Both the position numbers and the translations under genes were made by a program. DNA of 64,000 nt from Sphingomonas sp. IBVSS2 (lineage in GTDB: Bacteria; Pseudomonadota; Alphaproteobacteria; Sphingomonadales; Sphingomonadaceae): positions 124,001 through 188,000 of the forward strand of contig NZ_NFUR01000007.1 in NCBI RefSeq assembly GCF_002127225.1, read 5' to 3'. This document shows positions 57,936 through 64,000 of the stretch, piece after piece (positions within the stretch are counted from its first letter, which is position 1; the number at the start of each line of letters is the position of its first letter). The notes under the pieces are model-generated. The model did no database searches, had not been told where the DNA came from, and saw nothing but the letters and a program-made list of their open reading frames with translations.

Positions 57936-58322
57936 TCAGTAGGTGGCGCGCCGGTTGAGATCATGGCCCAGGGCGACGAGGCTGACGCCCACCAAAGTCC
58001 AGAAAATCTCGAAATCGCCGTGCGGCAGCGACAATGCGCCGGCCATGATGCCGAGCCCGAAGGCGCCCACCACCGCCGGGGCCATATAGCCGTGGGACAT
58101 CACGCCCTTGACCAGCGCGAAGGCGCCGAAGCCGATCGCGAGGGTGAGGCCGACCTCGTGGATCGCCGGATTGAGCAGGCCGCCGGCCGAGGAGATCACG
58201 GTGAGCAATATCGTGGTCGTGACACAGTGGACGAGGCACAGCCCGCTGATCCCGATCGCGATACGATCGAGACGCGCATCAATGCCGCCCCATATGCGGG
58301 CCAACGGAAGACTCACCGGCAT
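57936..58322 (-). CDS. MerC-domain membrane protein
   Basis: 128 residues, four helices, with the metal-binding CLVHC (about residues 28-32) at the start of the first helices, as in MerC transporters (Hg or Zn/Cd uptake). It heads a unit with the Zur-like regulator, so zinc handling is likely. A TTG start six codons upstream (58340) is possible. Confidence 0.83.
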   Translation of the reverse strand: MPVSLPLARIWGGIDARLDRIAIGISGLCLVHCVTTTILLTVISSAGGLLNPAIHEVGLTLAIGFGAFALVKGVMSHGYMAPAVVGAFGLGIMAGALSLPHGDFEIFWTLVGVSLVALGHDLNRRATY

Positions 58323-58350
58323 GGCGCGGATATAGGGCAAGCGAGTTAAA

Positions 58351-58366
58351 GATACAACATAACATC
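58351..58366 (-). promoter_or_regulatory. AT-rich Zur-box-like sequence upstream of the MerC-zur unit
   Basis: Read leftward, GATGTTATGTTGTATC lies 28 bases ahead of the MerC ATG. It resembles the GTTAT/ATAAC pattern of Zur and Fur operators but is not a perfect palindrome. A candidate only. Confidence 0.4.
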
Positions 58367-58430
58367 CGGCGAAAACGGTTTTGGGGTGCCATCGTCCTCG
58401 GCCCGGCCGGCCGTTCGCCCTCAGGGCCCC

Positions 58431-59399
58431 TTAGCCCAGCAGGCCGTGCCCCCTGGCCCAGGCGAGGAACAGTTCCGGCCAGGCGTGCGCGGGCCTGCCC
58501 TGGGTGCGCGATCCCCAGCCGAAGCCATGGCCGCCTTGCTCGAACAGATGCGTCTCCACCGGCACCCCGGCTGCCTTCAGGGCGGCGCGCAGCGCGATCG
58601 TGTTCTGGATCGGTACGGTGGCGTCGTCTTCGGCATGGCAGAGGAAGCTGGGCGGCGTATGGGCGCCGACCTGGCGCTCGGGGGAATGCTCGGCGGCCAT
58701 GCCGGGCGTGGCTTCCTTGCCGATCAACAGGGTGCGCGAACCCATATGCGCGAAGCCCGGGTCCATCGAGACGACCGGATAGATCGGCGCCGCGACGATC
58801 GGGCGGGCGTCCCGGGCATCGGCGGCGTCGATCGGCGCATGGAGCCTGCGGCCGAAGCGGGCCGCGAGATCGGCGCAGAGATGCCCGCCGGCGGAGAAGC
58901 CCATCGCGCCGACGCGTTCGGGATCGACCTTCCACTCGGCCGCGCGATGCCGGATCAGCCGCATGGCGCGCTGCGCATCCGCGAGGGCGACATTGCTCGG
59001 ATCGCGCCAGGGGTCGCCGGGCAGCCGGTAGAAGAGCACGAAGGCAGTGATCCCGCGCGCGGCGAGCCACGGCCCCAGTTCATAGCCCTCCTTGTCGACC
59101 ACCACGCGGGCATAGCCGCCGCCGGGAATGACGAGCATCGCGGCGCCGTTCGGCCGGGCTGCCTGGAATATGTCGAGCCGCGGCGTGCGGACATGCTCCA
59201 TCGCGCGATCGGGAAAGCCCGGATCGGCACTTCGGACCGCGACATGATCCTGCAGCGCCTGGTCGAGCAGGCCCGGAGCGTCCCCCGGCCAGAGATTGAT
59301 GCTGGCATCGGGGGAGACGGGGCCGTGCGGCACCGCCCTGGCGGCAAGCGGGAGCAACGGGCCGGCCAGGCCGGCGGCAAGCAGGTCGCGACGATCCAT
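58431..59399 (-). CDS. Exported alpha/beta-hydrolase, acetyl-esterase type
   Basis: 322 residues with an export leader, MDRRDLLAAGLAGPLLPLAA, which carries an RR pair. Oxyanion-hole IPGGGYARVVVDKEGYE, nucleophile VGAMGFSAGGHL, and C-terminal Asp (AEDDATVP) and His (QGGHGFGW) mark the BD-FAE/acetylxylan-esterase family. It removes acetyl or similar groups from sugars. Single gene. Confidence 0.88.
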   Translation of the reverse strand: MDRRDLLAAGLAGPLLPLAARAVPHGPVSPDASINLWPGDAPGLLDQALQDHVAVRSADPGFPDRAMEHVRTPRLDIFQAARPNGAAMLVIPGGGYARVVVDKEGYELGPWLAARGITAFVLFYRLPGDPWRDPSNVALADAQRAMRLIRHRAAEWKVDPERVGAMGFSAGGHLCADLAARFGRRLHAPIDAADARDARPIVAAPIYPVVSMDPGFAHMGSRTLLIGKEATPGMAAEHSPERQVGAHTPPSFLCHAEDDATVPIQNTIALRAALKAAGVPVETHLFEQGGHGFGWGSRTQGRPAHAWPELFLAWARGHGLLG

Positions 59400-59436
59400 G
59401 ACACCGGTGTACCCGGGCGGAGGGACTGGCGGAAGG

Positions 59437-59493
59437 AAAAAGGCGCGGGTAGGCCGGGTGACGCTCTAGGGTACGCCACCCGGCCACGCCCGC
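59437..59493 (-). terminator. Rho-independent terminator of the RBBP9-like gene
   Basis: Read leftward: a two-part stem (GCGGG/CCCGC outside, GGCCGGGTG/CACCCGGCC inside) around a 16-base loop, then GCC and TTTTT (59441-59437). It lies about 70 bases after the hydrolase stop. Confidence 0.7.
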
Positions 59494-59563
59494 ATTCCCT
59501 ATTTAGGGGATTTGCGGGCAGTTACCAGTAGCGTGCGTCCGGAAGCACCGGCCACACGCCGAA

Positions 59564-60241
59564 TCACGCATACCGGCCCAGATAATGTGCCTGGGCGGCT
59601 TCCGTGGCATTGATCGCGAGCAGCGAGCGCGCGTCCGCCGCGGTTCGGACGCGGCCGGACCGGTCCGACGCGGCATCGAGCACGCGGTCGAGCAGTTCCT
59701 GCCCCTCGTGCCACCAGCCGATGCCGCTGGCGGCGTTGAGATGCCCTTGCGGCCCGGCATCGACGAAGAAACTGCCCCAGCCCTTGGCGAGCTCGCGGGC
59801 GCGATCGATGCCGATCCAGGGATCGTCGCGGCTCGCCACGGTGATCGAGGGGAAGGGGAGCGGCTTGGCCGGCGCGGGGGCGAAGCCGGCAAGCTCGGAC
59901 TTCACGTCCGGCCGGTCGACATCGGCGGGGGCCACCATCAACGCGCCCGCCACCGGCCAGCCAAAGGGCTGGGGCGAGAGCTCGGCCCACCAGGCGACGG
60001 CGAGGCAGCCCAGGCTGTGCGCCGCGAGCACCACCGGCGCCTGGGCGGTGCGGATCGCCTGGTCGAGCCTGGTCACCCAGGCATTGCGATGCGGCGTATC
60101 CCACATGCCGAGCTCGACTCGGCTGGTGTCGGGGCGGGACTGCTCCCAGAGCGTCTGCCAGTGCGAGGGCCCCGAGCCACCGAGCCCGGGGACGGTGAGG
60201 ACGATCGGCGAATGTTCGTCAAACGGAGCGAAGATACTCAT
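59564..60241 (-). CDS. RBBP9/YdeN-like alpha/beta-hydrolase
   Basis: 225 residues. LTVPGLGGSGPSHWQTLWEQ (about 15-34), the nucleophile VVLAAHSLGCLAVAWW and catalytic ASRDDPWIG and HLNAASGIGWW match the RBBP9 family of small serine hydrolases. Substrate unknown. GGAG lies ten bases before the ATG. Terminator follows. Confidence 0.88.
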   Translation of the reverse strand: MSIFAPFDEHSPIVLTVPGLGGSGPSHWQTLWEQSRPDTSRVELGMWDTPHRNAWVTRLDQAIRTAQAPVVLAAHSLGCLAVAWWAELSPQPFGWPVAGALMVAPADVDRPDVKSELAGFAPAPAKPLPFPSITVASRDDPWIGIDRARELAKGWGSFFVDAGPQGHLNAASGIGWWHEGQELLDRVLDAASDRSGRVRTAADARSLLAINATEAAQAHYLGRYA

Positions 60242-60419
60242 TGCAATTGCACTCCATCGGGAGGGCAGGCCGGAGCTCCAATTTATTCCCACTATTTTGA
60301 TGGGCAATATGGGTTGCGCCGGATCGAAGCCCGGCTGCGGCAGTCCGTTGGGCCGGCCCCGGGGCCGTGCGCGGGGGATGCGGCTTTGCATCCTGGGCGG
60401 TTGCACCTAAAGGCCGGCA

Positions 60420-61157
60420 ATGCCCAAGCAGCGCGCCGACCAGATGCTCGTGGACCGCGGCCTCGCCGAGAGCCGGACGCGTGCCCAGGCGCTGATCATG
60501 GCCGGCCTGGTCTTCGCCGGCGACCGCAAGGTCGACAAGCCCGGCCAGCAATTTCCGGAGGAGACGGTGCTCGACGTGCGCGGGCGCGACCATCCCTGGG
60601 TGTCGCGCGGCGGGATCAAGCTGGCGCATGCGCTCGCGCATTTCGGCTGGGACGTGACGGGGGCGGTGGCGATCGACGTGGGTTCCTCGACCGGCGGCTT
60701 CACCGACGTGCTGCTGAGCAACGGGGCGGCCCGCGTCTATGCGGTGGACAGCGGCACCAACCAGCTCGCCTGGAAGCTGCGCCAGGATCCGCGCGTCATC
60801 GTCCATGAGCAGACCAGCGCGCGGATCCTGACCGATGCGCACATCCCCGAGCCGGTGGACCTGATCGTCTGCGACGCGAGCTTCATCGGCCTGGCCAAGG
60901 TGCTCGAAGTGCCGTTCCGCTTCGCCCGGCCCGGCGCCCGACTGGCCGCACTGATCAAGCCGCAGTTCGAGGCGGGGCGCGACGAAGTGGGCAAGGGCGG
61001 GGTGGTCCGCGACGCCGCAGTGCACGAACGCGTCTGCCGCGAAGTGTCCGAATGGGTTGCCGCGCAGGGCTGGACCGTCGTCGGCGTCACCGCCAGCCCG
61101 ATCACCGGGCCCGAGGGGAATGTGGAATTCCTGATCGCCGCGACGCGCGAAACATAA
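60420..61157 (+). CDS. tlyA: TlyA-type rRNA 2'-O-methyltransferase
   Basis: 245 residues. N-terminal S4 domain (RADQMLVDRGLAESRTRAQA, about 5-24), then a FtsJ/RrmJ-like SAM domain with VAIDVGSSTGGFTDVLLS. TlyA methylates C1409/C1920-type sites in 16S and 23S rRNA and is linked to capreomycin sensitivity. Full length. Followed by tspO on the same strand. Confidence 0.93.
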   Translation: MPKQRADQMLVDRGLAESRTRAQALIMAGLVFAGDRKVDKPGQQFPEETVLDVRGRDHPWVSRGGIKLAHALAHFGWDVTGAVAIDVGSSTGGFTDVLLSNGAARVYAVDSGTNQLAWKLRQDPRVIVHEQTSARILTDAHIPEPVDLIVCDASFIGLAKVLEVPFRFARPGARLAALIKPQFEAGRDEVGKGGVVRDAAVHERVCREVSEWVAAQGWTVVGVTASPITGPEGNVEFLIAATRET

Positions 61158-61226
61158 CGGCAACGCTTGCGTTTCGGCGCGCTGCAACATAGCCCTTGCG
61201 CCCACAGGATCTAACCGGAGGGCGCG

Positions 61227-61784
61227 TTGAGGGAAATCGCATCGAAGGGGCAGCTGAGGCTCGCCTATCTGCGATGGGCCGTGGTCACGGTGCCGTTCAT
61301 CCTGCTGCTCGGCTTCACCTCGGCGCGCCTGGCGCCGTCGGGCAGCGCCAACCCCTGGTTCGCCCGGCTGGCGAAGCCCGCGATCATGCCGGAGGAATGG
61401 GTTTTCCCGGCAGCGTGGACCGCGCTCTACATATTGATGGGGCTGGCGCTGGCGATGATCATCAATGCGCGCGGATCGGCGCTGCGCGGGCCCGCGCTGG
61501 TCGTCTTCGCGGTGCAGATGGTGGCGAACCTCGTCTGGTCGCCGGTCTTCTTCGGCATGCACCAGGTGGTACCGGCGCTGGCGATCCTCGGCGCGCTGTT
61601 CCTGCTCGCGCTGATCACCTTCGTTCTCTTCGCCCGCATCCGCACCTTCGCCGCGGTGCTGCTGATCCCGTATCTCGCCTGGATCGCGTTCGCCGGCATG
61701 CTTCTCTATCAGATCCACCAGCTCAATCCGAACGCGGGAAGCCTTGTATCCTCGCGTCCGGCTGACGAAATACAGATCAAGTGA
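61227..61784 (+). CDS. tspO: TspO/MBR family protein
   Basis: 185 residues from TTG with GGAGG upstream. Five membrane helices, KPAIMPEEWVFPAAWTALYI and NLVWSPVFFGMHQVVPAL hold the porphyrin/cholesterol-binding motifs. TspO binds porphyrins and affects pigment and stress regulation. An N-terminal extension of 20 residues is longer than usual. Followed by the UbiK-like gene after 18 bases. Confidence 0.9.
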   Translation: MREIASKGQLRLAYLRWAVVTVPFILLLGFTSARLAPSGSANPWFARLAKPAIMPEEWVFPAAWTALYILMGLALAMIINARGSALRGPALVVFAVQMVANLVWSPVFFGMHQVVPALAILGALFLLALITFVLFARIRTFAAVLLIPYLAWIAFAGMLLYQIHQLNPNAGSLVSSRPADEIQIK

Positions 61785-61802
61785 TCGCGCGAGGAATTTG
61801 AA

Positions 61803-62114
61803 ATGCAGACCGACAACCGCCTGTTCGACGATTTCGTGAAGTTCGTGAACGGCGCGGCGGGCACGCTGGCCGGCGTCGCCCGCGAGACCGAAGGCGCCGC
61901 GCGCGAGCGTGCTCGCGAATGGATCGGCGGGATGGACTTCGTCTCCCGCGAGGAATTCGAAGCGGTGAAGGCCATGGCAGTGGCCGCGCGCGACGAGAAC
62001 GATGCGCTCCAGGCGCGCCTCGCCGCGCTCGAGGCACAGCTGGGCGGCGCTGCCAAGCCGGCGGCAGCACCCAAGGCGCCGAAATCGCCTAAAAAGCCGG
62101 CAGGACAAGCATAA
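61803..62114 (+). CDS. UbiK/BMFP-type accessory protein
   Basis: 103 residues. A helical N-terminus (DNRLFDDFVKFVNGAAGT), a central FVSREEFEAVKAMAVAARDE and an Ala/Pro/Lys-rich tail that ends KKPAGQA. The BMFP/UbiK family helps ubiquinone synthesis or fuses membranes. A coiled coil lies at about 47-80. Weak but usual sequence match. Confidence 0.82.
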   Translation: MQTDNRLFDDFVKFVNGAAGTLAGVARETEGAARERAREWIGGMDFVSREEFEAVKAMAVAARDENDALQARLAALEAQLGGAAKPAAAPKAPKSPKKPAGQA

Positions 62115-62220
62115 ACACCTTGTCCACAGCTTTTGCGCAGGGTTGTGAACCCCGCGCTTGTGCGGGCCCGATGCGGTTGGCAGATTCTGCCCAAGCAATC
62201 CGGCCCCAGTGGAGAAACTG

Positions 62221-62721
62221 ATGCTCGACGAAGCGGAATTCGACCGCGACGACGCAGCCCCTATCGACATGCTCGAAAGCTATTTCGCCGCGCATGGCTG
62301 GACGCACAGCCGCGAGGAAGACGAGATCGTGGCGAAGGTGAAGGGCAGCTGGACGGAATATGAGCTGCGCGCGATCTGGCGCGAGGACGATGGCGTGCTC
62401 CAGTTCCTCGCCTTTCCGGATATCCGCGTGGCCGACGAGCGCCGCATGGCGGTCTATGAGACGATCGGCCTGGTCAACGAGCAGCTCTGGATCGGCCATT
62501 TCGAGCTCTGGTCGCAGAGCGGCATCCTGCTGTTCCGCCACGCCGCGCTGATCGACGGCGAGGAGCCGACGCTGAGTCTGGCCCAAGCCGAGCTGCTGGT
62601 GGAGAGCGCGATCGACGAGTGCGAGCGCTTCTATCCCGTGTTCCAGTTCGTGCTGTGGGGCGGCAAGACCCCGCAGGACGCGCTGGCCTCCGCGCTCATC
62701 GAAACGCAGGGCGAGGCGTGA
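62221..62721 (+). CDS. YbjN-domain protein
   Basis: 166 residues; alpha/beta repeat of the YbjN family: MLESYFAAHGWTHSREEDEI (about 17-36) and FPDIRVADERRMAVYETIGL. YbjN proteins are linked to sensory and stress roles; the function is not settled. GGAG ten bases before the ATG. Coupled (GTGA) to proC, as in other alphaproteobacteria. Confidence 0.88.
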   Translation: MLDEAEFDRDDAAPIDMLESYFAAHGWTHSREEDEIVAKVKGSWTEYELRAIWREDDGVLQFLAFPDIRVADERRMAVYETIGLVNEQLWIGHFELWSQSGILLFRHAALIDGEEPTLSLAQAELLVESAIDECERFYPVFQFVLWGGKTPQDALASALIETQGEA

Positions 62722-63512
62722 GCGCGATGCCCCCGGCCAGCCTCTGGCTGGTCGGCTGCGGCAACATGGCGGGCGCGATGCTCCGCCGCTGGATCGATGC
62801 GGGAACGGTGGACCCCGCCGGGGTCTTCGTCGTCAACCGTCAGGATCGCGCGCTGCCCGAGGGCGTGCGCCAGGGCCGCGCCTTCCCCGAGGGCCCGCTT
62901 CCGCAAGCGGTGATGCTCGGCATGAAGCCGCAGCAGATCGACGCGGTGGCCGAGGCGCATGGCGATCGCATCGCCGGGGTGCCGCTGCTCATTTCCATCC
63001 TCGCCGGCGTCGAGCTGGCTTCGCTCGCGGGCCGGTTCCGGGCAGCGGGCATCGTCCGCGCGATGCCCAACCTGCCGGTCGCAATCGGCAAGGGCGTGGT
63101 CGGCCTGGCCGGCGATCGCAGCGAGGCGGTCGACGCGCTGATGCGGCCGCTCGGGCTGGTCGAATGGGGCGACGAAGCGGGGCTGGACCGGCTCGGCGTG
63201 CTCGCCGGCTGCGGGCCGGCCTTTGTCTATCGCTTCATCGATGCGCTTGCCGCGGGCGGGGTGTCGATCGGGTTCGGCGAGGAACAGGCGCTGCGGCTCG
63301 CCATCGCCACGGTGGAGGGGGCGGGGCTGCTCGCCGCCCAGGCCGACGCGCCGCCCTCGGCGCTGGTGGACCGGGTCGCCAGCCCGGGAGGAACCACGCG
63401 CAAGGGGCTCGACGTGCTCGACGCGGACGACGCGCTCGCGGCGCTGCTGCGCGCCACGCTCGGCGCATCGGCGCGCCGCAGTGCCGAAATGGCCGCCGCC
63501 GCGCGGCGCTGA
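62718..63512 (+). CDS. proC: Pyrroline-5-carboxylate reductase
   Basis: 264 residues from a GTG overlapping the YbjN stop (an ATG follows three codons on). Rossmann motif LVGCGNMAGAMLRRWIDAGT at about 12-31 and the C-terminal signature VASPGGTTRKGLDVLDADDA at about 215-234. Last step of proline synthesis, NAD(P)H-dependent. Slightly shorter and with a shorter catalytic loop than E. coli ProC. Confidence 0.94.
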   Translation: MSAMPPASLWLVGCGNMAGAMLRRWIDAGTVDPAGVFVVNRQDRALPEGVRQGRAFPEGPLPQAVMLGMKPQQIDAVAEAHGDRIAGVPLLISILAGVELASLAGRFRAAGIVRAMPNLPVAIGKGVVGLAGDRSEAVDALMRPLGLVEWGDEAGLDRLGVLAGCGPAFVYRFIDALAAGGVSIGFGEEQALRLAIATVEGAGLLAAQADAPPSALVDRVASPGGTTRKGLDVLDADDALAALLRATLGASARRSAEMAAAARR

Positions 63513-63574
63513 TCGGAACGCCCCTAGTCTCCCTTCGTTGTTGCGCCGACAGCGTAACATCGGAGCCGAAGGCC

Positions 63575-64000
63575 ATGACGACCACTACCGCCACGCGCGA
63601 CAGCAAGGGCCGCTTCACCGGGTCCAAGCGAACGAGCACCACCCACAATCTCGGCGTGATCGCCGGCGCCGCCGCGGGCGGCATGGCGCTGGGCATGCTG
63701 GCGCTGCTCGGGCGCAAGGCCGTGGTGCAGGCGCCCAGCCTGCTCGCCGGCAATTGGGACGAGGCGCTCGCCACCGAGCATGAGGCGGTGCGCAAGGTGT
63801 TCGGCCAGATCGAGGCCACGGACGAGCATTCCTCCACCAGGCGCAACCTGCTGCTCGCGCATCTGAAGCATGCGCTGATGAAGCATGCGGTGGAGGAGGA
63901 GAACGTCCTCTATCCGGCGCTGCGCGAGGCCGGGCAGAGGGATGCCGCCGACCAGCTCACCCAGGAGCATGGCTATGTGAAGCAGCATCTCTACGAACTG
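63575..64000 (+). CDS. Hemerythrin-like (HHE domain) protein, cut by the window edge
   Basis: 142 residues are visible, no stop before the end. An N-terminal basic stretch (MTTTTATRDSKGRFTGSKRT), one helix (GVIAGAAAGGMALGMLALLG) and then a helical HHE domain: EHEAVRKVFGQIEATDEHSS, KHALMKHAVEEENVLYP, and QEHGYVKQHLYEL. The His and Glu residues could bind a diiron site. The leading helix suggests membrane anchoring. Likely senses or stores oxygen or nitric oxide. Confidence 0.8.
   Translation, partial: MTTTTATRDSKGRFTGSKRTSTTHNLGVIAGAAAGGMALGMLALLGRKAVVQAPSLLAGNWDEALATEHEAVRKVFGQIEATDEHSSTRRNLLLAHLKHALMKHAVEEENVLYPALREAGQRDAADQLTQEHGYVKQHLYEL

Noticed and set aside
1..64000. CRISPR arrays, insertion sequences, prophage or integrated plasmid
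   Set aside because: No repeat-spacer pattern, transposase, integrase or phage structural gene seen.

Overview
The window is about 68% GC, almost completely coding, and rich in ATGA/GTGA stop-start overlaps. Gene content points to an alphaproteobacterium, most likely a sphingomonad (Sphingomonas or relative). Supporting this are an exosortase-A-type O-ligase and glycosyltransferase pair, a heme A synthase of the COX15 kind, an rpsI with a long N-terminal extension, DUF4166 proteins, penicillin-acylase and esterase genes, and REP-like palindromes between genes. This is inferred from content; no rRNA gene is present. I see no prophage, insertion sequence, integrase or CRISPR array. The window looks like ordinary chromosome. 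The first gene (thiolase) and the last (hemerythrin-like) are cut by the window edges.

Layout, left to right. 1-1857: an acyl-CoA operon read leftward (MaoC hydratase, AhpD/CMD-like protein, thiolase). 2078-9712: an envelope block, with a leftward run (50-residue membrane protein, O-antigen-ligase-like protein, acyltransferase 3, topoisomerase IB, MscS channel, VOC protein) and a rightward glycosyltransferase plus Pro/Ala-rich membrane protein. 9778-11600: an S24/LexA-like repressor facing two coupled small genes, plus small hypothetical genes. 11794-19536: SLC13 carrier, quinone oxidoreductase, VOC protein, aldehyde dehydrogenase, PQQ-type lipoprotein dehydrogenase. 19694-21596: glnB-glnA behind a near-perfect sigma-54 promoter. 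22326-31966: methionine aminopeptidase with a PqqB-like hydrolase, CinA-like protein, APC permease, FAD oxidoreductase, M20 peptidase and a tandem AAA+ ATPase.

32017-35561 is an NAD module. pncB and an NrtR-like Nudix regulator are read leftward; facing them are a nicotinamidase, an NAD-consuming RNA 2'-phosphotransferase (KptA/Tpt1) and a 37-residue membrane-type peptide, all coupled by overlaps. A direct-repeat operator candidate lies between the arms and a tRNA-Gly(CCC) follows. 35656-45810 holds a GH35-type hydrolase, a lipid-kinase/phosphoesterase pair, a secreted DUF1501-DUF1800 pair, and an operon of a GbsR/MarR regulator, DUF4166 protein, membrane protein and a Rossmann-DUF4166 fusion. 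The regulator's promoter looks leaderless and carries a palindrome over the start codon.

46329-64000 is mostly core genome (rplM-rpsI, ctaA-cutA, dxs, Zur-like regulator with MerC, tlyA, tspO, ubiK-like, ybjN-like, proC). It is interrupted by a secreted amide-hydrolase cluster (D-aminoacylase-like amidohydrolase, penicillin acylase, serine hydrolase). The stretches most worth following up are the NAD/KptA module, the GbsR-DUF4166 operon, the S24 repressor switch, the tandem AAA+ ATPase, an orphan plus-strand terminator near 19050, and a 12-bp-arm inverted repeat near 49746.
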